Below are positions 37,357 to 48,910 of a DNA stretch of 64,000 nt, one piece after another; within the stretch, counting starts at the first letter, position 1; each line of letters starts with the position of its first letter. The position numbers and the translations under genes were made by a program. The notes beneath the pieces were generated by a model. The model did no database searches, was not told the DNA's origin, and saw only the letters and a list, made by a program, of their open reading frames with translations. The stretch is from Cokeromyces recurvatus (lineage: Eukaryota > Mucoromycota > Mucoromycetes > Mucorales > Mucoraceae): contig NW_026251391.1 of NCBI RefSeq assembly GCF_025118155.1, forward strand, positions 189,501-253,500. The letters run 5' to 3'.

Positions 37357-37530
37357 TTGTTGTTGATTGGAACTTTTTAAACGCTAAATAACGACTATTC
37401 ATAATTTATTGCCAGTCACGTGACTGTCCGGGAAATCATCTATTGTTGTTGATTTGTCCGGTCTTGTTTGATTTCTCTACCCCCTCCCCCCTTAAATTTT
37501 AATTACTAAGTATTAAAGAAGTATCTCTCT

Positions 37531-37573
<43 letters not shown>

Positions 37574-37575
<2 letters not shown>

Positions 37576-38634
37576 GAATAAAGTCTTTTGCCATTTTATA
37601 TTTAGATTTAACCAATTAAACATTAAACAACATAAATCTTTATTGAACACTTCTACATTTTCAACATTTCGTAATTTACTAAAAGAAGAACATGCAAAAT
37701 TAAATAATGTACAAGCAGAACGAACAAAAGAATACAACATACGAAGATCTTGGTCAAGTGAAGACACAGAAAAGTTACTCAAGTTGATAAAGAAATATGG
37801 GAATAAATGGAAAGTATTTGAAAATTATTTTCCTGGTCGAAATGCATTCTGTATTCGGTCTCATTATTTGTCCAATGTATGTGATGCAACTCGCTGGACT
37901 TTAGAAGAAAAAAAAATATTACAACAGAATTTAGGAGCGATACAAGATCCAAAAAAGATTAACTGGGAATTGATTCAAGAATCGTTACCAAAGAAACGAA
38001 CGATCGCACGTATCCAAGAATTTTACAATAATTCCATGCATCCTGCATTAAATCATGGTAGTTGGACAGAAAAAGAAAGCACAAAGTTAAAAGAATTAGT
38101 TTCAAAATATGGAAAAAATTGGGAAAAGATTTCAAAGAAAATAAAATCAAGAAGTGAAAAGCAATGCAGAAACAAATGGGCTTATGAGATGACTAGCTTA
38201 AAAAAAGGTTAGAAGATTAAGATAAGATACATATAATATGAGTATGAATGAATGACTAAAAAAAAAAAAAAACAAATAAATACATACATACGTACAAATA
38301 TATTAATACAAATATATAAATATGTATATGCATAACTATAGGTAGATTCACTAAAGAAGAAGATGAAGCGATTTTAGCAGCAGTAGCTAAGCATGGTGAA
38401 GATAATTTTCAAATAATTAAAGAAGAGATGAAGACTCTAAGATCAGTATCACAGTTAAAAGAAAGATATACCAATTGTTTAGATCCAGAGATAGATCGAA
38501 GTCCTTGGACACCGAAAGAGAAACAATTAACTGCAATTCTATTTTCCGAACTAAAAGATGTAAAAGCTGTGAAAGAGAAGATGAATAGTAAAAGAAGTAC
38601 TAGAGACATATACAATCAACTTCGAAACAAATAG
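37574..38634 (+). CDS. Five-repeat Myb/SANT-like protein, possibly mitochondrial
   Basis: Exons: 37574-38207 and 38342-38634; 308 aa. Five Myb/SANT-like repeats with the Trp or aromatic landmarks start near RSWSSEDTEKLLKLIKKYG, RWTLEEKKILQQNL, GSWTEKESTKLKELVSKYG, GRFTKEEDEAILAAVAKHG and SPWTPKEKQLTAILF. The first about 37 residues (MNKVFCHFIFRFNQLNIKQH onward) lack acidic residues and contain Arg, Lys, Ser and Thr, resembling a mitochondrial presequence. If so, it would be a mitochondrial DNA-binding protein rather than a nuclear Myb factor; this localisation is inference. A nuclear SNAPc4-like role is the alternative. It starts 217 bp from a divergent tRNA-Phe gene. Confidence 0.75.
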
Positions 38635-39673
38635 AGCAGTAATAAATGTTACTACAGTTTTCTTTTTTTTTACGCTTTGAATGCAGACAATGTTAATTTA
38701 TTTTATTTTTTTTTATTGCAATCGACACACGTTATTCCTACTTGATAGATTAAAAAAAAAGGAGTTTCTACTTTAATTTGTTATATATCATGATATTGTC
38801 TCTCTTTTGCATTAGATTGTCTACTATTACATTTTAATAGCCCTCACTAGCATTATTCTCATATTTGCATCAATTGAAACTGGTAAGGAAGACGATCCTC
38901 TCTCACAAGATTGTATATACATATTTATATATTTTACTTATCATGAAGATCGTAGATTCAGATTATTACAGGTAAAAAAGTCTGATTTGTTTGAAAATTA
39001 ACATTATTTTCCTATCTGAATTCCCTTTTCTCGGTTCATCCAAAATTATCTTACTAGACTGATCCGAGCAATCGAGTAGTATTATTTAGACACAAAGATC
39101 AACAAAAAAAAAAAAAAAATAATTATGAAATTAATTTTTTATTTATTTATTTATTTTTTGGGGAGAAGAAAAGAGAAAATAAGCTCACATTAAATTATTA
39201 AATCCCAGATAAATGCCCTTGTCGATCTCTTTTTTCTTTTAGGAAAAAAAAAAAAAAAAAAAAGGATGTTCAGTATTCATGTGACAAGGAAATTATATCA
39301 TAATAGAACATTGGTTTCGATTTATTAGTATTAAAAATGATAAAATATTTACTGTCTTTATTAAATAGTCTTTTAATGAATTATTTGAAATATGTATTTT
39401 AAGAAAAGAAGAAGAAGAGAACAACAATGTGTATTATTCCAAGTATTAAAATGCCAAGCCAAATCAAACTATATCGGCACCAAAAAAAAAAAATCCTTTC
39501 AACAAATTATAATCGTTCCCGTCTCTTATCATTGCTACATTAAGTATTTATCCAAAAAAAAAAAAAAGTATCGATGATTTTTTTTTCTTTTTTCAGATAA
39601 TACTTCACTTTTTAATATAAGTAAAAGAAAAAAAAATACATCTTTTTTCCTTTTTATTCTTGAGTTATAAAAA
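38635..39673. other. Intergenic region with a copy of the Fanzor-flanking repeat
   Basis: Contains a dispersed-repeat copy at about 38671-39060 (listed separately), poly(A/T) runs at about 39105-39118 and 39243-39263, and otherwise A/T-rich DNA without a recognisable gene. Confidence 0.5.
38671..39060. repeat. Dispersed repeat related to the ends of the Fanzor-bearing element
   Basis: TACGCTTTGAATGCAGACAA at 38671-38690 matches TACACTTTGGATTCAGACGA at 18073-18092. A second block, with GTTTGAAAATTAAC, ATCTGAATTCCC and TTCATCCAAAA in order (38990-39045), matches the reverse complement of about 18140-18200 and of 15240-15290. No coding capacity; it looks like a short non-autonomous (MITE-like) relative. 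The boundaries are approximate. Confidence 0.5.
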
Positions 39674-41318
39674 ATGAAAAGAGGAGTTACATACCTGACT
39701 ACGCTTATATCAATCATCTTTTTATATTCTATATCTTTGTATTTTGTTTCAAGACCATCATCAAGTGGATGTTTCAGTTCGCTTACAAATGGAAGATCAG
39801 GATTAATAAATAATAGAGAAGAAGTCAATACTACTTTTATACAGCTTCCTCTTTCTTTTAATAATAATTTAATCGACAAATATACGATTGTTGATATTAA
39901 ACCGACTTGTGATAAAATTCCAGTTTATAAACAAAAAGAAAAGGCAGTTATCGTCATATTAGTTAGAAATAATGAACTTCAACCTATGAGACGTACACTA
40001 AGGCAATTTGAAGAGTAAGTTCATCAGTCAGTCAGTCTGTTTATACCGTCTGTTCATACAGTCTGTTCATACAGTCTGTTCATACAGTCTGTTCATACAG
40101 TCTGTTTATACAGTCTGTTTATACAGTCTGTCTGTCTGTCTATACTGTCATGTTTATTAACTTCTTTATCCTAGTCGCTTCAATCGTAAATATAATTATC
40201 CATTTGTCTTTTTAAATGATGAACCTTTTACTGATGAATTCAAAAGGGCTATATCTGCAATGACAGATGCTAGTATTAAATTTGGTCTCGTACCTAAACA
40301 TATGTGGTCTGTACCAGATCATGTTAATCAAACAGTAATGAATCATCAACTACGCGATTATGCTTCTCGTAATATCATGTATGGTGGATCTCTATCCTAT
40401 CGTCATATGTGTCGTTTTAATTCAGGTTTCTTTTATCGTCATCCACTCTTAGAAGAATATGACTATTACTGGTAAATAGATATATATATATAAATATATA
40501 TAAATATCTGTATAAATAATGCTTATTTAACTCATATCATATTATGCGTACATACCATACCTTACCATATCATACTTCTATTTTTTTTTTATTAGGCGTG
40601 TAGAGCCAGGCGTTGAATTTTATTGTGACCTTGATTATGATCCATTCAGATTTATGAGAGAAAATAATAAAGAATATGGTTTTACAATTACACTTCAAGA
40701 GATTCCTGAAACAATTCCTTCACTTTGGGATCATACAATCCGATTTGCCCATCAACATGAACTTAATACAACTTTATTAAGATTCTTTGGTAATCCAAAA
40801 ACTGGCTACAACTTGTGTCATTATTGGTCCAACTTTGAAATTGCTAGCTTAAACTTTTGGAGAAGCAACGATTATCAAGCTTATTTTGATTATCTTGACA
40901 GTACAGGCAATTTCTTTTATGAAAGATGGGGTGATGCGGCTGTTCATAGTTTAGCAGCAGGTCTCTTTTTAAACAAAAGTCAGGTTCATTTCTTTAATGA
41001 TATTGGTTATAAACACGATAATTTTGCTCATTGTATTGATGACGGTATTTATGGAAAGTGCATGTGTCCAGGTTAGTTAGTTTTTTTTAGTTCCTTCTCA
41101 AGAAAAAAAAATAGATATACGTATTTATATCTTTTCCTTTAGAGAATGTAGCAAATTTTGATAATCAATGGGGATCTTGTCTTTCAGTAAGTAGTGACAC
41201 GATAGATATATTATTACAAGCTTATTTTTTTTTTTATTATTAGTCTTGGAAACAATATCCTGAAGAAGGATATCCTTGGAGTTTCTCTAAAGATTATCTT
41301 CCCAATCAAGTTGTTTAA
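39674..41318 (+). CDS. Alpha-1,2-mannosyltransferase, GT15 (Ktr/Mnt) family
   Basis: Golgi type II membrane glycosyltransferase adding alpha-1,2-mannose from GDP-mannose to O- and N-glycans of secreted and wall proteins. Exons: 39674-40014, 40175-40471, 40596-41071, 41143-41186, 41244-41318; 410 aa. A short cytosolic N-terminus and signal anchor (YLTTLISIIFLYSISLYFV) are followed by a stem and the catalytic domain. Landmarks: VIVILVRNNEL, YPFVFLNDEPF, YRHMCRFNSGFFYRHPLL, RVEPGVEFYCDLDYDPFRFM and YNLCHYWSNFEIA, whose Glu294 corresponds to the proposed nucleophile/essential Glu of Kre2-type enzymes, then ERWGDAAVHSLAAGLFL. Length is typical of the family. Intron 1 carries a 13-bp minisatellite. 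Confidence 0.94.
40035..40140 (+). repeat. 13-bp minisatellite in GT15 intron 1
   Basis: Seven tandem units of GTCTGTTCATACA or one-base variants (T for C at position 8, C at position 13 of the first unit), from 40035 to 40125, followed by a short (GTCT)n run to about 40140. It lies wholly inside the intron between donor 40015 and acceptor 40174. Confidence 0.9.
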
Positions 41319-41807
41319 ACTAATGCTGTTATAAATATATCATTTATGAAAAAAAAAAAAACTCTCACTCTTTTATATTTACTGCTACTACTACTTTATG
41401 GACGATATTTACTTGTATTTATTATTAGTCTTTAGATGGTTATCATATCCAACAACACATATGCCCAATATAATTACTGATTATTTTTTTTTTTAATAAA
41501 ACAAAGGTTATCATATACTTGAAACGAACATAATAAATACTCTTTTTTCAATTTAAGCCAATCAAAATTTGCCATTAACAAAAGTACTTTTTTTACGATA
41601 AACCTGAATTTTTTTATGGAAATGAATAATAAAAAAAAAGGGCCAAAACTGCAGTTTATAATATTGTAGGCTATTTAGATTTATTTTATTTTATTTTTTT
41701 TTATTTTATTTTATTTTTATTTTTATTATTATTATTTTCTATTTTTATTTCCTTCATATATTATAATAATAATAAAAAACTACAAGTAAAGCCTCTTCAA
41801 ATACAAA
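41319..41807. other. Intergenic region upstream of COPI beta-prime
   Basis: A/T-rich 0.5 kb with (TTTTA)n near 41679-41722 and (TTA/ATT)n nearby; no gene or named regulatory site recognised. Confidence 0.5.
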
Positions 41808-44800
41808 ATGGTAAACATTTTTTTAATTAATATCGAATTTTGTTTCTCTTGGATGAATGCATACCTTATATTAATAGTCCAAAAGAAACAGATGAGTTAT
41901 CATAATCTATTCATCATCTTTTCCTCTTTAAAAAAAACTCTTATTTATGACATGCATGTTATTCTTTATATACTAATATTTCATTTTTATTCATTCTAGG
42001 GTATGCGCATTGATATTAAGGCAAGTCTTATTCATTTATAAAGCATTTCTGCAATTATCGAGATTGAAAAAAAAAAGATTAACAGCCTTTTTTCTATTTT
42101 TATGTTTATTTTAACAACAGCGTAAATTATTATCGCGTTCTGAGCGTGTTAAATGTGTTGATTTACATCCCACTGAGCCTTGGTTGTTAACAAGTTTATA
42201 CAGTGGTATTGTTCAAATTTACAATTATGAAACACAGGTACTTGTGGAAAAGAAATAAATAAAATAACAATAAAAAAAAACAATGCCTCTCTATATATTT
42301 ATATATTAAAAAAAAAACCCTTCCCCATCTATAGGCTTTAGTAAAAACGATTGAAGTTTCAGAAACACCTGGTATAATTAAATAATCAAGTACTTTTCCC
42401 ATCTTTACTGATTATTATTCTTCAACATTCTAGTTCGTGCTGCAAAGTTTATTGCTCGCAAGAATTGGATCGTTACAGGTGCCGACGATTCACAAATTCG
42501 TGTTTTTAACTATAATACGCTTGAAAAGGTGACTTCATTTGAAGCACATCCGGATTATATACGTTGTCTTGCAGTTCATCCTACTCAACCTCTTTTATTA
42601 TCAGGTTCTGATGATATGACCATTCGTCTTTGGGATTGGGAAAAAGGATGGAAATCTGTTCAAGTAAGAAAGTTGAAGTTTATTATATGTTGAATTCAAT
42701 CTTATTTAAACTTTTTTCTTTTTTTTATTGTTAGGTTTTTGAAGGTCATGCTCATTTTGTTATGCATATAACTTTTAATCCTAAAGATTCCAATACATTT
42801 GCTTCAGCTGGTTTGGATGGCATGATTAAAGTATGGTCACTTGGATCTAATGTCCCGAATTTTACCTTGGAAGGTCATGAAAAGGGCGTTAATTATGTAG
42901 ATTATTATCAGGGAGGGGATAAACCTTATTTGATTTCTTGTGCTGATGATAATCTTGTTAAAATTTGGGATTATCAAAATAAGAATTGCGTTCAAACTCT
43001 TGAAGGTCATAATCAAAATGTGAACTTTGCTGCCTTCCATCCCAACTTACCCATTATCTTATCTGGTTCTGAGGATGGTACTGTTCGTATTTGGAACTCG
43101 GATACATATCGTCTTGAAAATACATTGAATTATGGTCTAGAACGTTCTTGGTGTATGGCCACTCAAAAGAATGGGAACAACGTGGCCCTGGGTTATGATG
43201 AAGGCTCCGTTGTGATTAAACTGGGTAGAGAGGAACCTGCTGTCTCGATGGATTTATCTGGAAAAATTATTTGGGCAAAGCATTCTGAAATTCAAACAAC
43301 GAATATCAAAACAGGTATCGATGAAAATGTCAAAGATGGTGAACGCTTGGCATTACCCATTAAAGACCTTGGCAGTTGTGAAGTATACCCTCAAACACTT
43401 CAACATTCTCCTAATGGTCGTTTTGTTGTTGTCTGTGGTGATGGAGAATATATTATTTATACTGCTTTAGCATGGAGAAATAAGAGTTTTGGTAGCGGTC
43501 TTGATTTTGTTTGGGCTGATGATTCTAACGTTTATGCTGTACGTGAATCTACTTCAAGAGTAAAAGTATTCAAGAATTTTAAGGAAAGATCGGGTATGCT
43601 TCCGAAATTAAATTATAGCGCTGAAGGTATCTATAGCGGTGCCTTGCTTGGTGTACGTGGCACTGGTTTCTTGAATTTTTATGATTGGGAAAGTGGGGAA
43701 GTCGTACGTCGTATTGATGTAGATTCCAAAGCTGTTTATTGGTCTGATGCAGGTGATTTACTTGCCATTGTATGTGATGATTCGTTTTATGTCTTGAGAT
43801 ATAATGCTCAAGCTTATGCTCAATTTATTGAAAACGGAGGTGATCCAGGGGAAGAAGGCGTTGAAGATGCCTTTGAGTTTATTACTGAAGTCCCTGAGGT
43901 AGTAAAGACCGGTACCTGGGCAGGTGATTGTTTTATTTACACCAATAATTCGAATAGAATGAACTATCTTGTTGGCACTGAAACATACACGATTAGTCAC
44001 TTTGATAAACCCATGTACTTGTTGGGTTATGCACCTAGAGATAACAGAATCTATATGGCTGATAGAGATGTTCATTTTTATAGTTATAGCTTATCTTTAA
44101 GTGTCATTCAATATCAAACTGCTATTCTTCGTGGTGATCTTGATGCTGCCGCTGACTTGCTTGAATCTATTCCTAATGATCAACGTGGACGTGTTGCAAG
44201 ATTTTTGGAATCTCAAGATCTTAAGGAATTAGCCCTTGAGGTGACTACAGATATTGATCAACGATTTGACCTTGCTATTCAACTTGGTAAGTTGGATATT
44301 GCTTCTGAAATTGCACATGAATATGATTCTGAAACCAAGTGGAGAACTTTGGGTGATGTTGCCATGTCCTCTTGGGATTTCAAGTTGGCAGAAGAATGCT
44401 TGATAAAGGCAAATGATCTTAGTGGTTTGTTACTCTTTTATACTGCTAATGGTAATCGTGCTGGTATTAGACGCATTGCAGATACAGCAAGTAAGTATAT
44501 AAATATATAAATTGACTTTACAATTAATCACATATGAATTCATAGTTGAACAAGAAAAAAATAATATTGCATTTACTTGTTTATTTGAATTGGGGGCCAT
44601 GGAAGAAGCCATTGATTTGTTAATCAAGACAGATCGTATTCCTGAAGCTGCCATGTTGGCAAGAACTTATTGTCCTGATCAAATTTCTCGAACTGTTCAA
44701 TTATGGAAATCTGGACTTGAAAGCAAAAACCGTAAAAAGACAGCTGAGAGTTTAGCAGATCCAAAAGAATATCCTAATCTTTTCCCTGAACTTTTAAACA

Positions 44801-44955
44801 AAGATTTAGAATCTACTATTGAGGAGACAAGAACAACAACAACAGCAGCAGCAACAACAACAACATCATCATCTTCATCATCATCATCACCTCTTATTGA
44901 TGTTGATGATGAAGTAGTAGAAGAAGAAGTAGCAGATGAAAAAGAAGAGTCTTAA
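41808..44955 (+). CDS. SEC27: Coatomer (COPI) beta-prime subunit
   Basis: WD40 and alpha-solenoid subunit of the COPI coat, binding dilysine cargo signals for Golgi-to-ER retrieval. Exons: 41808-41810, 42000-42020, 42121-42237, 42335-42371, 42434-42663, 42735-44490, 44546-44955; 857 aa. The N-terminus [20 protein letters not shown] lines up with the animal beta-prime start (MPLRLDIK), which supports a first exon holding only the ATG. Intron 2 has a GC donor (AAG|GCAAGT). WD40 repeats include [39 protein letters not shown] and [20 protein letters not shown]. The Coatomer_WDAD region follows ([20 protein letters not shown], then RNKSFGSG), with a helical C-terminal half to [15 protein letters not shown] and a low-complexity Thr/Ser/Glu tail. 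Confidence 0.95.
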
Positions 44956-45191
44956 AAAAAAATTTGAGAATAATAAAATATATTAAAATTATATAATTAC
45001 AAGAATTTTTTTTTTTTAAAAAAAAAAGAGTGAATGGATATGATAGAAAATAGAGAGAGAAAAGAAGAGGGGAAAAGGGGGGGGGAATTCGTTATATATA
45101 TATCTTTTTATAAATATACATGTAAAAAAGAAATCTTTCTCAAAAAGACTGTATTGCGCAAAAAAAAAAGAGTATGTACATGAACTACATA

Positions 45192-45774
45192 TTAAAGTAA
45201 TATACTTGAAAGAACTTCATCATTTGCTGGTTCATAAATATCATCAAATACGTTATCAGATTGTACATATAAATCCTCCGAGAGACCTCCATGTTTTCTA
45301 TAAATCCATTCAAAGCATAAAACAAGTGTCTTGAGACCGAGCAAATAACCATTATCGGGACCTTTATTACGAGGCGGGTAAGTAAATTCGTCTTGACGAA
45401 ATTGAACATCTTCAGCCGTGACACAGTTAGCAAAATCAATGATACGGACATCAATCTTCTTTCGTGTATCTGTCGTCGTAGGGGAGCCATCATAAATCAT
45501 GAGAAGACTAGAGGCATAGAGTCTATAATCATCCATTTTCTTTATGATTCTTGCCAGTCGTCGAAGCTTACGAACGATAACGGGTATATGTTGAATTTGA
45601 CAGCCTTGACCATTATCTAAATAGGCTTCTAAAGTATCACGAAAAGTCACAGGCGTTAAAGTTCGACCATAATATTTATCTTGAAAAATGAATTCACTTG
45701 AATTTTTCTTATAGACCTATTATGACGATGTAACATTCATTTAGCATGTGACTACACATACATGCGTACATGCG

Positions 45775-45805
<31 letters not shown>

Positions 45806-46224
45806 GTATATATACATATATGTATATCCTTTCTTTTTTTCTTTCTTTCTTTCTTTCTTTCTTACCTGCATGCCACATACACGAACACCTAAAACTTTAC
45901 TTGTGGATTTTTCACATTTTATTGTTTGACTTTTCATCTTTTCACGCGTAGCATAAACACCATATTGACGAGTCCCCATTTTTAAATCAAGAACACAAGG
46001 ATATCTAACTCCATCAGTCAAATCTTCAATTAAAATATATTTCTGAACATTATTTTGCTGTGATACTTCGTCTGAGGACGTGGATTGCTTTCGATTACGC
46101 ATCTTTTGTAAATCGCGATTATATATTTGAAGTGACCAAGGATTATCTGGTGGCCTTGGACTATTATGATGATGATTATTATTAGGGTTATTATTATTAT
46201 TATTATTATTATTAGTGTCTAAAG

Positions 46225-46258
<34 letters not shown>

Positions 46259-47509
46259 TTTTGACTGTCTACTACTACTACTAAGGCAAATTGAATCCAC
46301 TTGAAGTAAAGGGATTTTCTTCTTACTGATCTTTTCTCTCCTTGAATTCTTTCCAATATCGATATCATCCATAGTAAAAATAGCGCCTTCGTCATGATTG
46401 GTACTATCATGATCATTCAATGACTGTGAATTTTTTGTACATATATCAGGTGAAGAAGAAGGTGAAATGATCATAGACGGTCTTCTAGGTTCTAATGTCA
46501 TGTGATCAATCGAGCCTGTCAAAGTCATACTGTCATCATCACCAAATCCATCTCCTCTATCACCTGAATTTCTTCTAATAAAATCGGATGAGGAGAATAC
46601 ATTTAGTTTTTCCAAGTTACAAAAACTTAATCCAGACATCATGACAGGTGCAGAACTGCCTCCGTGAGAAATTGGATTTTCATCTTTCCACGATTTTTCT
46701 TTATTTAAATGATGATCAGAGTAACTTTGGGCTATTTTGGACTCATTTGTATTCCATGAAGTAAAAGTAGAATCAGCTGCTGTTGCTGTTGTTGGTATAG
46801 CTGGGGATGATTTAAGAGGTTTCAACTTTTCTTCGTGACTCATTAATCGATTTTTACGTTTCCAATCTTCTGCCAACATGAGTCTTTCTCTAAGTGCTTC
46901 AGGAGAAAAGACTTCCTTCAAGACTTGTTCTTGAAATTTTCTAGATCGTGTGGCACGAAATCGGTTATTTGATGATGCCCTTAGTAATTCGTGAGCTTCA
47001 GGTGAACACGAATGGCGTCGACCTATATAGCATTGTTGTTGTTGTTGTTGTTGTTGCCTTTGATGTTTCTTAAATGCACAAGCTTGCCAATCACGTAATA
47101 AATGCTTGTTTTTTTCAAATAAAACTTCTGGTACAGGTGGATCTAAAGCATTATCTAGTGAACGATAAGTGACATTTAAAACACCCATGTATTGGCATGT
47201 AAATGGTAGTAATTCGTGATGTTGGCCATCAATGTTTTCATAAAATACTTGCTCTCTTGCAGTTACTGGCTTACAAATAGCTCTTTTGGAAAAACGAAAA
47301 AAGGGTGCATGTCCTCCAACTTGATTATTAAAAGGTAAAAGTGGAAGTGAAGTTGTGATTTTCGTTGGGTCAAAGTAATGATCTTTATACTCGTCACTTG
47401 AATATTCATCATTCTCTGAGCTACTGCTTTCATATGTATTTAAGCTCCATTCACTTTCATCGTCATTATCTTCACAATCCGAAATATGACATTCTCTCCT
47501 AGCTTGCAT
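45192..47509 (-). CDS. KCS1: Inositol hexakisphosphate kinase, Kcs1/IP6K type
   Basis: Makes the pyrophosphate IP7 from IP6, a signal for phosphate status, vacuole function and stress. Exons: 47509-45866 and 45716-45192; 722 aa. Visible motifs: [20 protein letters not shown] and [18 protein letters not shown] (N-lobe), the family signature PxxxDxKxG as [15 protein letters not shown] with [16 protein letters not shown], then [22 protein letters not shown] and the metal-binding RIIDFANC. About 300 residues of low-complexity Ser/Asn/Gln sequence, including AAT poly-Asn tracts, separate the N-lobe from the signature, as in yeast Kcs1. The intron contains (CA)n and (CTTT)n repeats. A DUF202 protein lies just upstream on the same strand. 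Confidence 0.93.
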
Positions 47510-47941
47510 TATTATTACAATAGCAAAAGAAAAGAAAAAAAAAAAAAGGAAAGAAAGAAAGAAAGAAAGAAAGGAAAAAAAAAAAAGAAAATATTATTAT
47601 TTTTTTTTAAAAAAAAAAAAAAAATTATGCTTAAAATCTTTATTGATTGGATAAATAAGAATAACTCAGCATGTTCAATTGTATTATTGGCCAATATAAA
47701 ATAAAAGAGGAGAGAGGACATGGTTGCTATTGTTTAATAATAGCATACAATTGCATGTGCGACCTGTCAACGGTCTTTTTTTTTTATATTTATTTATATA
47801 TATTCAATTAGTCGCTTTATTTGTATTCCTTTTTTTTTGTTTTTTTTTTGTTTTTTTTTTCTTCACATATCACTATTTATCACGTGATTTTATTTTATTT
47901 ATTTTTATTTTTTCAGTGTAGTAAATAATGGGTATCATAAA

Positions 47942-48395
47942 TTAAAGGTTCAATAACAACACAAGCAGCACAATATATGTTGCCATAGTTACAATTGTTG
48001 TTAGAATAACCCAATCACCGCTTGTTTTATAAGGAATCGTTTGATCAAATACATCAAAAGAAGTACGTCTACGCCATAAAGCGATGGCTAACATGGCTAA
48101 TCCAAAAACAAAGAATGTAATGCCAATCTTATAAAACTCTCTTGTAAATACTTTTAAAATTAACAATCCCGAAGAGAAAGCTGCTAAAGCAGTTCGCCAA
48201 TATGCACCTTCAAATGTTCTTTGATGGGCTATATTTTTGAACATTACGATCATTTTGTTTTTTTTTTAAAAAAAAAAAGGCAATACATGTATACATGTTT
48301 AAATATATACCTCTTAAATCTTGCAATTCGACAAGAGTAAATAAAACTGAATCTTTACGATGACCTCGAATTAGTCTTTCTTTTTTTTTAGTCAT
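47942..48395 (-). CDS. DUF202 (YidH/Vtc1-like) small membrane protein
   Basis: Exons: 48395-48311 and 48228-47942; 123 aa. The hallmark after the basic cytosolic N-terminus is DLRAHQRTFEGAYWRTALAA, equivalent to the AxERTFLAWxRTSLA signature of the DUF202 family, followed by three hydrophobic segments (FSSGLLILKVF, GITFFVFGLAMLAIAL, WVILTTIVTMATYIVLLVLL). The family includes bacterial YidH and the Vtc1/Vtc4 membrane part of the vacuolar polyphosphate polymerase. This protein looks closer to the stand-alone YidH-like type than to Vtc1, so a polyphosphate role is not shown. The only phase-compatible acceptor is the ATATAG before 48228. Confidence 0.78.
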
Positions 48396-48910
48396 TTTGA
48401 TATATTAAAGCCAAAAAAAGTAATAGATATGCATATAAATATAAAAATAAAAAAAAAATATATAAATTTTAGAATTTTATTTCGGCCGTCATATTTTTAT
48501 GATGACTTAATAATAAGGGATAATATCACATCTGACGACGAAGAATAAACCAGCTGACTCAATTCCTTACTTGTTATTGGTACAGGAAGAATAAAAAAAC
48601 AAAACAGAAAACAACTTGCTTCATCATTAGGATTAAAAGTTTGACAAGCTATTCTTCTTTGAACTATCAAGGAAGTACTACAATAAACTAGTAGGCATAT
48701 TATATAAACATGTTATTCATATACTTTTAGCTAATGGAAAAAAAAATACATATAAATATTTAAAGTTCATTAAAGAAACCAATAAAATAATTATGCTTAA
48801 TAACTGACGTCGTATTCAATCTTCATTTTTTTTTTCTCGTTCCTGATGAAGAAAAAAATTCATTTTTTTTTTATTTCTATCTTTTATTCTTCAATAAATA
48901 AAATATACAC
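48396..48910. other. Divergent intergenic region, DUF202 gene and syntaxin gene
   Basis: 515 bp of A/T-rich DNA between two divergent start codons. An ATGATG/CATCAT-rich stretch lies near 48490-48540; no named site was identified. Confidence 0.4.

Noticed and set aside
40035..40140. CRISPR-like regular repeats
   Set aside because: The units are contiguous 13-mers with no spacers, inside an intron of a eukaryotic gene; this is a minisatellite.
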